Source: Aurantiochytrium sp. KH105
Taxonomy: Eukaryota > Sar > Bigyra > Thraustochytrida > Thraustochytriidae
Length of the DNA stretch: 64,000 nt
Reading direction: 5' to 3'
NCBI GenBank assembly: GCA_003116975.1
Contig: BGKB01000034.1
Coordinates: forward strand, 372,001 to 436,000
Position 1 is the first letter of the stretch, and each line of letters begins with the position of its first letter. This document shows positions 49,014 to 57,440 of the stretch, one piece after another. The notes below the pieces were generated by a model. It ran no database searches, was not told the DNA's origin, and saw nothing but the letters and a program-made list of their open reading frames with translations. A program made the translations under genes and the position numbers.

Positions 49014-50728
49014 GCTGGGGCCGGGAAGGCCGCTCTCCCGGTTCCTCGCGCTGTCTGAGCAGCGTAGCGTCAGCCGGCGCTGGCGGGAGAGAGCGAATAG
49101 AGCAAGCCGGAGGGCGCGTCTTTCGGGTCTTTCATGCAGCGCGGTGCGGCCGCCAGGCCCACTCACTCACATGTCACTTGATTGATGAAAACTTTCCATG
49201 CGGAGGGCGACGACGCGGCGAGGCGAGGCGTGGCGACGCGAAGGCCTGGCGGGCCCGGCCAAGATCTCGCTCTCGTCTCGCGCGGCCGACGCGGCCTTAG
49301 CGCGGGACGCGGGAGGTACGGCCGGAGCGAGCGACGAAGAGGAGCTGCAGCACAGCACAGCAGAGCACAGCAGAGCAGCGCAGAGCAGAGCAGAGCAGTG
49401 CGGCGGCGGCGGTGGTGGGGCGACTGCGACTTCGGCTGCGACTCGATTGGCCGCGCCGCGTCTTTCACGCGCGCCTTCCCTGCTTCGGAGGCGGAGGCCC
49501 CCGCAGCCGAGCGCACCCCCCCCCCCCCCTCTCCTCACCCTTGCCGCTTACCCCTGCCACGTTTTGCGATGCTTGTTCTGCCTCACTGTCAGGCTGCGGG
49601 ACGCTGAAAGACACCCGGCCAGCTAGCCGCCAGGCCGCCCTCCCTCACTGACGTAATAGAGTGAGTGAGTGGGTGAGTGAGTGAAAGACACCCTGCTCTT
49701 GAGCCCATCAGCACCGAGCGGCCCGAGCGCGCAATTATGGCAAGACAAATGAGCTCCTCCGACGTCAAGTTCGAGTTCTTGGCCGCGCCGACGTGCGAAC
49801 AGCAAGCATCGACTTGGCTTCATTCAACTTGGCTTCATTCAAGTTAGCTTCATTCACAGTCAGTCTAATTGGCTTCGATGCTAGCTAGCTAGAGCTACAG
49901 TAAGCGGACGTGTGCGCAACGCAAAATGGCACCAGCTGGGACGACGGACGCATAGGTGTCGCGTCCCATCCCAGCACCTGGTTGAATACTCCGACGCGGC
50001 GCGCCACCGCTGCGCTCGCGGCGCGGTCCCGAGCGAGCATAGTCACGGTTGGCCATTGCAGGGCATGAAAGGTCGTCGCGCAGGACCGCGCCGCGTGAAC
50101 GGTCGCGAGCCGCGCCGATAACAGAGCTTAGTGGCTTGGGTCCGTGCTGCTGCTGATCGCACCAGCTGCAGCCGATAACAACGGCTCTGGCCATCAAAGT
50201 CTTCAAAGCTGCGCAGACTCGCATCGTCCATGTGCACCATGCGATATCGCAGTGCAAGTGCATCCCCGTGCATGCCTAGAACTAATCACTATCAGCAGCA
50301 GCAGCAATCAGTTCCGGCAGAGGCTGGAAATTTCCCAATCGTGACAAACATGGACGCATGGCGACAATCGCAAGTCAGCGTACTTGCCCAGGCTCCCCGC
50401 GCTGCCTAACTGCAGCTGCAGATGAACTAACAGTAAGCTGATCTCTTGGCTGCTCCTTCGCGTCCAGAGAAGCCAGCAACAGCAACTGCGATTGTCATTG
50501 CAACGGCAACCGTTCCGAGCCTCGCACACAAGCGACAGCGGGCCAACGTGACCAACCGAAGACCATTTCTGCTAAAGAGGCCCAAATCGCCCGGCCACAG
50601 CCAGCCGAGTCCGTAACGGCAATATCCGCACCAATGAAGGATGGCAAGAGGAGACACAGCTGCCAGCGAATTCACTGGAAAACAGAGAATGGGCCTGCAC
50701 GATGGCAGACCATTAATGGCACGCAACA

Positions 50729-53158
50729 ATGGGCGCAGACCATGACGACAACCTCGCACGAGCAGAATCGCTCGACTGGCAAACCGACTACAACGCGCTC
50801 GTGCTGCAACAACGCGTCAGAGAGGAGCTCGAGAAGAAACGTCGCTACGACGAACTTCAACTGAAAGAGAAAGCGCGGCTCGAACAGCAACGCAAAGCCA
50901 CGCTCGCTCGCGAACTTGCGCGCATACGCAACCGGTTCCGCAAAGCAAAGTCCGCTCACGCCGGCGGACCCACCCTAGTGTACTCCAGTTTTCACCCCTT
51001 TGGCCATACTCTCGAACTCTTGCGGGTCAGCAAACTCGACGCAGTCCTCTCGCTCGGAAGCCACGGTTTTCTCGGCGTTTGGAAGGAAGCAGCGCTCCCT
51101 ACACAGCCCGCGCGAGCGCTTCCTGCGCCAACACTCGTCGACTATGCCGACGCCACGCGGGAAACCTTTGCTGGCGACTTGGAGCACGTCATCGCTGCCG
51201 CCTGCTTCATCATTGATCCCGTTTCCGAAGAGATTCCTTCTTCTGTCGCCAGCATCATTGACGAACTCGAGGAGGATCGCCAGCGACAGCGCGAAGAAGC
51301 CAAAGCCGCCGCGGATAAACTTGCCGCGACACACTCCGATTCCACATCATCCTCGGCGTCAGCGTCAAGGGCATCGGCTGTTGCTACGCAAAATGACATC
51401 GACTCAACAAACGATGAAAATGGCGCAGAGAAACCTACACACAAACAGTCCCCTGAGAAAACCAAAGGTAAAGTCAAAGGCAAGCGCAATCATGACAAAG
51501 GAAGAGAACCAAACGGCCAACAACAAGATGATGAAGCTAAAAATGCAGATCAAAAAGATCGGCAACGTGGAAGAGGCAAAGATGTCGCCACGCTTAGGGG
51601 CAGCGGCGGCGGCAGCGGTGGCAGAGGAGGAGGAGGAGGAGGAGGAGGAGGAGGAGGGCCAGACGCTGACGACGTCAAGCCCACACGCGTCCTCACCTTT
51701 TCCATGACGCCCACCGGACGTGGCTTTCTCACTGTGTGCTACATTGGCGCCAAACCGCACCTAACAGCCGATCCAGAAACCCTCACCGAAGACGACATGC
51801 AGAGTTTTCGCGAGGCAGCCGCTCTCTTCGGAAAAGACCCCGCCGCAGCGATCCGTAACATGCGGGTCAACCTCGAAGACGAGGGCGTGCGCTGGATTCA
51901 CTCTGTGGACACTCTCCTGGACAGGCCCATGGCACGCCACGCCTTCTCCGCAGTCTCGTACGCAGCTGCATCCTCGTGTCTCGTGGGTTGCGCACAAAAC
52001 ACCGTGCGCGGATTTGATGTGCGCCTGCGCTGTCTTTGGACATGCCAGCTCGATACGCTCCTCCAGCCGCCGCGAGATAAGACGCGCGACACAGTCAGTT
52101 TGCTCTTTGACGACGCCAAGTCCTTGTCGTCTGCCGCAGCCGCGCCTGCAGGTCGCGCCAGCCTCTCGACCCAAGCTCGTGTCGAGGAACGTGACAGCGC
52201 GGCCAGTTCCGACGAGAAAATCTCGTGCATGGTCCCTCTCGACCCGGTCGGAAGAGCCTTTCTCTTTGGACTCGCTAATGGCCAGCTCGTCCTGCTCGAA
52301 ACCTTGCGCGAGGCTCCTCCCCAGGTTATTCGCGGCCCAAGCACTTCACGTCTCGTTCCTCAAGCCACATCAAGCCGAAGGAGCCACGCCATCGAAGCAT
52401 TTCCCAGTACTGATGCCGGTGCTCATCTCGGGGCTGCCGAGAGCCTGTCCTCGCATCCACTCCGGAGCATGGCCAGCATGTCTCTGAAAAGGCCCACTGC
52501 TACCAATAGTGCTGTCACTTCACTCGCGCGATCTTGGTTTGATGCCGTGTCAGCGCGCGCGAAAAAGGCTCGGAACAGAGACGGAGCAGCCACAGTCTTT
52601 AGCAAGTCCAGCGTCAACTACGGGAGTTCTACGGATCTCGGGCCCGCAGACTCCATGGCGTCCATTGGGATCCTGGGATCCTTTGCGGGTGAGGCCGCCG
52701 AAAACAGCGACGGTGTGGGGCGTCTCGTCACCTCGCCTCAGGGGGCCAAACTGATGGTCCTCGCCAAGTTCGATCAAGCCATCACTTGCATTCTTCCTCT
52801 CAACGAGCACGCTATCGCGGTGGGCTTTGATGACGGGAGCCTTGCTCAGGTTTTGTCTGACGCGCGCCACGACGAAGGCACAATCTTCATTCCTGACACA
52901 GGGGCTTCGTCTGTGCGTGCTCTCGCCTATGTCGCGGACCGTGAGCGCATTATTTCTTGCGATGAAGAGGGCACTCTTCGCGTGTTCGCCAGTGGGCGTC
53001 TCGAAGGGCTCACACGGACTGCTAGTATCTTGAAACCTCGCTGCCTTTACAGCCCATCCCCGGATCGCAACCTTTGCTTGCTTGGAGCGCATCAGCGGTT
53101 CTCGCTTCTCGCCCAGGACAGCTTTACGGCGTGGCGTCTGGCAGAAATTCCAAAGTAA
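50729..53158 (+). CDS. Conserved-looking protein with divergent beta-propeller features, function unknown
   Basis: 809 residues from ATG 50729 (MGADHDDNLARAESLDWQTD). Residues about 25-75 are a charged coiled coil (VREELEKKRRYDELQLKEKA). About 190-310 is low complexity, with Ser, Lys and Gln/Asp stretches and a Gly run coded by GGAGGA repeats at 51625-51657. The rest contains short WD-like or propeller-like strands: DAVLSLGSHGFLGVWKE, SSCLVGCAQNTVRGFDVR, AFLFGLANGQLVLLE, HAIAVGFDDGSLAQVL, ERIISCDEEGTLRVFASG. I do not recognise a named family; a scaffold role is possible by fold only. The frame is fully open and ends at 53158. Confidence 0.7.
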   Translation: MGADHDDNLARAESLDWQTDYNALVLQQRVREELEKKRRYDELQLKEKARLEQQRKATLARELARIRNRFRKAKSAHAGGPTLVYSSFHPFGHTLELLRVSKLDAVLSLGSHGFLGVWKEAALPTQPARALPAPTLVDYADATRETFAGDLEHVIAAACFIIDPVSEEIPSSVASIIDELEEDRQRQREEAKAAADKLAATHSDSTSSSASASRASAVATQNDIDSTNDENGAEKPTHKQSPEKTKGKVKGKRNHDKGREPNGQQQDDEAKNADQKDRQRGRGKDVATLRGSGGGSGGRGGGGGGGGGGGPDADDVKPTRVLTFSMTPTGRGFLTVCYIGAKPHLTADPETLTEDDMQSFREAAALFGKDPAAAIRNMRVNLEDEGVRWIHSVDTLLDRPMARHAFSAVSYAAASSCLVGCAQNTVRGFDVRLRCLWTCQLDTLLQPPRDKTRDTVSLLFDDAKSLSSAAAAPAGRASLSTQARVEERDSAASSDEKISCMVPLDPVGRAFLFGLANGQLVLLETLREAPPQVIRGPSTSRLVPQATSSRRSHAIEAFPSTDAGAHLGAAESLSSHPLRSMASMSLKRPTATNSAVTSLARSWFDAVSARAKKARNRDGAATVFSKSSVNYGSSTDLGPADSMASIGILGSFAGEAAENSDGVGRLVTSPQGAKLMVLAKFDQAITCILPLNEHAIAVGFDDGSLAQVLSDARHDEGTIFIPDTGASSVRALAYVADRERIISCDEEGTLRVFASGRLEGLTRTASILKPRCLYSPSPDRNLCLLGAHQRFSLLAQDSFTAWRLAEIPK

Positions 53159-53644
53159 AGAGATGGTTGGTTGCCTATCCGGTTGCCTGACTTAATTGAC
53201 TTGTGCAGACGAACTCTAATCTGTTCCGGCAAGCTTCACGTCTGCGATTAGGCCAAAGTATATCTCTTTTCTCTCTGAAAAATAACACATGTAACAAAGA
53301 AAACTCCTGTTGAAAAGACTACGAAGGGCTGCAGCCTTCTCAAATTTGGCTATCGCGGGCTTTTTAATCTCGTCATTGTTTGCAATTCATTGGATGTAAA
53401 ATTTCTTTTTTCCAAGGTCCAATCAAGCTACGTTATAAACTTTGGTCAGACTCGCTGTCAACATGATCACGATGGTTCGGAATAGAATGCACTCCTGCTA
53501 CCCTCTCGACATCCATAGAGCATTCTCTCCGCGCATGTAATAGTGATAGTACAACGAAACTACGGAAACCTACGGAAACCTAATAAATCACCAAGAAGCC
53601 AAGCAAGAAAGCGCTGACACAATTTCTACAGTTTGCGCACAGTG
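53159..53644. other. Convergent 3' flank
   Basis: AT-rich spacer between two convergent genes (50729 plus strand, 53645 minus strand), with nothing else seen. The duplicated phrase ACTACGGAAACCTACGGAAACC lies near 53560-53580. Confidence 0.55.
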
Positions 53645-54502
53645 CTAAAACTGGCGCATCCAGCGCATGAGGGCTTCGTATACGTAAAAGGTGACTGCGC
53701 TCACCGGAAAAGCTCGCACCAAAAGCGGACCTGCTCCCTTGTACAAGCCCTGAACACCATCCTTTTCCAAAGTCACGCGCAGACATTGCATCGTGCTCGT
53801 GTATTGACGCTCTTGCAGCGGGCGGAGACAATCCGTCTGAATGCGCGTCTTGATCACGTCGATGGGAATGACCGGGAACCAGCAGAGAACGCCAGCAAGG
53901 CCGCCCGAAATGAGCTCTGCTGGCGTGCGCGCAAGCCCAAACTTGTGCTGCGCTATTTCCTTGGACTCTGTGTACACCACAAAGTAGAGACCGGACGCCG
54001 GCGAGTCGCGAATGACCGTGATGCCAAAGCCGCGATACAGCGCAGGAATGCCACCGGCAGCCCAGCGCTGGCGCACGATGCGGCGCATCCCACCCAAACT
54101 CGAATGTTGGCTGTCGACCTGTAGGTTGCACTTGATGAGCTCGAGAGGCGTCGTGACGAGCGTGCTAAAGGCTCCGCCCATGGTTCCGGCGATAAAGACA
54201 TCCCGTAGCCTCGCATCGGCAGTGCCCGTCGCCAGCGAGTGCCCGCTCAAGGCCTGCAAAGTGTAGTTGTAGCCTGCAAAGCTCAACGACGTGTATGCAA
54301 CTTGGCCGAGGACCGGTGACATGATGCCTTTAAAGAGGCCGGCGACGCCCTCGCCGCGCAAAGTTGCGGCCATCACCGCGCCGACCGAGTGTCGACCCTG
54401 CGCGCTCTGAAGACGGACCTTGAGCGTGTCAAGCGGGTGACCCACCACGATGCCGACGCCGCCGGCGATGGACCCAGCCGTGAGGTCCTGTACGAGCTCC
54501 AT
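53645..54502 (-). CDS. Mitochondrial carrier family protein (SLC25)
   Basis: 285 residues from ATG 54502, the usual family length. Three repeats each carry the signature P-x-[DE]-x-x-[KR]: HPLDTLKVRLQ (22-32), TPLELIKCNLQ (118-128) and IPIDVIKTRIQ (212-222), each followed by the second-helix G-x-x-x-L-[FY]-[KR]-G motif (GLFKGIMSP, ALYRGFGIT, GLYKGAGPL). RDSPASGLYFVVYTES in repeat two resembles the contact region of carnitine/acylcarnitine and ornithine/basic amino acid carriers, so I would place it in that subgroup, with the substrate undetermined. Expected in the inner mitochondrial membrane with six transmembrane helices. Confidence 0.93.
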   Translation of the reverse strand: MELVQDLTAGSIAGGVGIVVGHPLDTLKVRLQSAQGRHSVGAVMAATLRGEGVAGLFKGIMSPVLGQVAYTSLSFAGYNYTLQALSGHSLATGTADARLRDVFIAGTMGGAFSTLVTTPLELIKCNLQVDSQHSSLGGMRRIVRQRWAAGGIPALYRGFGITVIRDSPASGLYFVVYTESKEIAQHKFGLARTPAELISGGLAGVLCWFPVIPIDVIKTRIQTDCLRPLQERQYTSTMQCLRVTLEKDGVQGLYKGAGPLLVRAFPVSAVTFYVYEALMRWMRQF

Positions 54503-55477
54503 CCTGCTCGTTGCTCCTGTGCAAGGTCGCTTGCGCTGCGCTGGCCGTCGCGACCAGCGCCACGCTTGCGAGCCCGCGTCTGTGTCGCCTCACGGAGCAG
54601 CACGCAGCCCAAATACAGAGGCAGCCTGCCAGTCTGCCAAACGGCTGGAGACGTCATCACAAACACAGAAAAGTGCGCACGCGTGGAATACCGTCATTTG
54701 CGTTAGTTTCTTGCGGCACGCCCGCCATGAACTTGCGAGCACCTTTGCTCGCTATGCAAAAGGTACACGCATTCGATCGTGGCGAGAAGAGATGCTCGGG
54801 CACACGAAAGAAGAAGAAGAAGATGAACAAGAACATGATGATTATGATGAAGAAGCACAAGCTCACGGTCCCCTCGCTCGCTTCCTTGCGAAAAACGCAC
54901 ATCATATCACATCAAATCACACTACGAACACGAGCGACAATTCTGGTTTCGACCGGGAGCGAGCCTTTCCATGGACCTGCCGATAGAAAGATTCTGCCAC
55001 TGGCTGTTTTGCTGCAGACATGCGGTCTGATCGATTTACATTTTGTTTTCTTCCTTTTGAGAGCTGTCGTCTCTACCCCGGTTGGTTGGTCGGTCGATCG
55101 GTCGGTCGGTCGGTCGGCGACCACTGGCGGTGCAGTGCAGGTTATTCGACAACCTGTTACGTACTACCGGTTCGTTGCATCTTGCTCGTTCATTGCCTCT
55201 TGCTCGATTACATCATCTTCTTGCAGGCCACACACACGCTCACTTGTTCTTCTTTTGGCTCCACTATGATTCACCGAGTCGATCGCACGCTGCCTTTTGG
55301 GCTGCAAGGTGTGCACGGCCGACAGGACAGGCTGATTGACCACCGTCACGACGCCTTTATCATTTTTAGGCTTTTGACGATCGGCAGTTGACTGATTGGT
55401 TGGCTGGGCGTATGGCGTGGAAGCCTTGCCGCAATGCGGTGACTGTCAATTAATCAGCTACAGCCAGCAGCTTCTAA

Positions 55478-55501
55478 TGCTGCTGCTGCTGCTGCTGCTG
55501 C
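55478..55501. repeat. (TGC)n trinucleotide repeat
   Basis: Eight tandem copies in noncoding DNA. Confidence 0.92.
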
Positions 55502-56478
55502 TAAACACAGGTCCCCGAGATCAACAACACACAGCAACCAAGCGACCCCACCCCGCACCTGCTAGTGTCCTATTCTGGCTGATGAGGACCCTGGAGTCCA
55601 CTGTCTCCGTCTCCTCTGTGCCTGACCTCTGACTGTTGTAGGAGCTCACATCATCATCATCCAATCGCGCACGACTTTCCATCTCTCTGAGAGGATTCGA
55701 TTGCAGTGCTTGTGGCGGCCGCACCGCCTACCAGGAATATTCGCGCGGCAGTGGCGGCTCTGCGGCGGGAGGTCGTCGACTCGCCAGCGACTGCGACAGC
55801 GACCACCGATCTCGATCCCAGCCGTTGCCTCCGCTTCAAGCATGAAGAAGCGCGTCTCTCGCGGTCTCGGGAGGCCGGCATGCACGTCCAGGGCGGCGGA
55901 GAGGACGGTGTCCTTCTCCCGCCGCGGGGGGCGCCGCTCCTCGCGGCAGGCCGGCCAGCCATGGATGGCATCGTCGGCGTCCATTCTGCAGCCCTGCGCT
56001 GCGCTGCGCAGGCTCTCCGCCGCCCTATTAGCCCCTGTCTGAGTCAGGGTCCGTAAAAAGTGGCCCTCGCGCCTTTTTGGCCCAGGCGCGGCCCTCGGGC
56101 GGCTTCCAGCGGGCGCCCTGGAGCGGCCGCCTCGCGGGAGACCGCGGCGCCCGGGCCCCCGCCCCGCGCGCGGCCTTCCCCGCGGGTCTCTTCCCGCCCG
56201 CGGCGCCGCCCGGGCTCGCGCAGGGCGGCCGGCCGAGCTCGGGCGCGGCGCGGGACTCACGGTCGCGAGGCCGGCTGGCTGGCCCCGGGTCCGGTGCGCG
56301 CCCCCCGGGGCGGGCGGGCCCGCTGTTACCGCGCGGGGCCGCGGTGGGACGCGCGGTTTGCGCGACTTGCGCGGGCGGGGGGCGCACTTGCAGCGGCGCG
56401 GATACTCGTGTTGCGGCGCGCGGCGCAGCCTCGGTTTTCCGGCCGGCGGCGGGAAGCCGGGCGGGGGCGGCGCATGGC

Positions 56479-56559
56479 ATAGCGCACTTGCGGGGCGCGC
56501 ATAGCCGACTTGCGGACGCGGCGCGCGCAAGTGCGGAATGCGCGGCGCAAGTGCGCTAT
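56479..56559. promoter_or_regulatory. 81-bp imperfect inverted repeat built from CACTTGC motifs
   Basis: The left arm (56479-56516) reads ATAGCGCACTTGCGG and then GACTTGCGG. The right arm (56523-56559) is its inverse, with CGCAAGTGCGGAATGC and GCGCAAGTGCGCTAT. The centre is about 6 bp. Within each arm the two motif copies are about 20-22 bp apart. Two more CRACTTGC sites lie just outside (about 56363 and 56386). About 0.9 kb before the RRM start. Confidence 0.6.
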
Positions 56560-56621
56560 GGCGGCGACCCATTCCGGCTGCGATTCCATCCATACTGGGA
56601 AAAGAGAGGGCGCGAAAGAAG

Positions 56622-56623
<2 letters not shown>

Positions 56624-56659
<36 letters not shown>

Positions 56660-56661
56660 AA
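56624..56661. repeat. (GAAA)n microsatellite
   Basis: About nine tandem copies. Confidence 0.92.
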
Positions 56662-56863
56662 CCAAGCAAGCAGGAAAGCAGGAAAAGCAAACACGCAGAG
56701 CCGCCCCGTGCAGCGCCGACGCGGGAGCGCAGCGCGGGCCGGGAGAGGCCGGCAGACCGCCGCCGCGCAGCCAGCGTCTCGGGCGCGCAGACGCGGAGGC
56801 AGCGAGGCATCGCAGACGCCCGGGCAGCCAGACGTACGTCCATCCAGACGACATCCAGGCGAC

Positions 56864-56890
56864 ATTCATCCATCCATCCATCCATCCATC
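56864..56890. repeat. (CATC)n microsatellite
   Basis: About six tandem CATC copies starting near 56866. Confidence 0.85.
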
Positions 56891-57440
56891 TCATCTCGCG
56901 CGGTCGTCGCGGAGCCGAGGCGGCGCGCGGCGCGGCGCGCGGGCGGGCAGGCAGGCCAGGCCGTGGCGCGCGCGAGCAGCAGCGGCGGCGCGAGGGCCCG
57001 GCGCCGAGGCGCGAGCCCCGGCAAGCGAGGCGCCGCAGAGGCAGTTTTTCCCGCGCCAAGGCCAGCCGCCGAGCCGCGAAGCGCCGCGCGCGAAGCGCGA
57101 GCGCGCGAGGCCGCGCGGCAGGGCGCCGCGCCCGACGGAGTCCGGGCGCGCGCTCGCGCCGCCCCCCTCCCCCCCTCGCCTCCTCGCGCCGCTCGAAGAA
57201 GCGGCCGGGGCCGAGGCGGACGGGCCTGCGAGCGAGCGAGCGAGCGAGCGGGCTGTAGCTGCTGAGCTCGGGGCCAGATACTGTGACAACCCAGGCGAGA
57301 CCAGACTGCCGAGGAGCGCGCGAGCGAGCGCTTGCGGAGCGACTTTAGGCTCGAGGAAGAGACACGGCATCTGTGTGTGTGTGTTTGTGCGTCGTTCGTG
57401 AAGATCGCGAGCGAGGAAAAGGAAAAAGGTGTCCGTGCGC

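Larger units (their letters stand above)
46351..49689. promoter_or_regulatory. Cluster of GAAAGAC / GTCTTTC sites
   Basis: Thirteen occurrences: 46351, 47377, 47389, 47400 (reverse), 47850 and 47859, 48500 and 48509, 49118 and 49127 (reverse), 49460 (reverse), 49606, 49683. Three pairs are the identical doublet GAAAGACCCGAAAGAC with a 9-bp period. Their surroundings are otherwise dissimilar, so this is not simple duplication of a larger block. A binding-site or structural role is inferred only. Confidence 0.45.
45388..50728. other. 5.3-kb gene-free region rich in simple repeats and GAAAGAC sites
   Basis: No credible gene on either strand; the many open frames are Arg/Ala/Pro/Ser-rich and overlap on all frames. 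The first 900 bp is the MYB leader (purine-rich 45830-46060). Then come numerous microsatellites (GGAA near 47070-47098, CTGC 48147-48180, GACT/GACA 48181-48205, GATC 48361-48470, TCTC 48557-48576, GGCT 48801-48832, CAGCG 48975-49013), a C homopolymer near 49517-49529, and thirteen GAAAGAC sites. The last kilobase (49700-50728) is ordinary 5' flank of the 50729 gene. Confidence 0.6.
54503..57440. other. 2.9-kb divergent intergenic region
   Basis: Lies between the divergent carrier and RRM genes. Includes a purine-rich GAAGAAGAAGAT tract near 54806, GGTCGGTC repeats at 55085-55120, a (TGC)n run, the GC-rich RRM leader (56050-57440), a striking inverted repeat (56479-56559) and (GAAA)n and (ATCC)n runs. 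Long open frames on both strands here are compositional. No gene accepted. Confidence 0.6.

Noticed and set aside
55646-56881. Minus-strand frame of about 411 codons
   Set aside because: Pro/Arg/Ala-rich, crosses microsatellites and the inverted repeat, and overlaps equally long frames on the other strand; explained by GC content.
56077-57258. Plus-strand frames of 250-390 codons in the RRM leader
   Set aside because: Compositional; three mutually overlapping frames of the same kind, none in frame with the RRM start.
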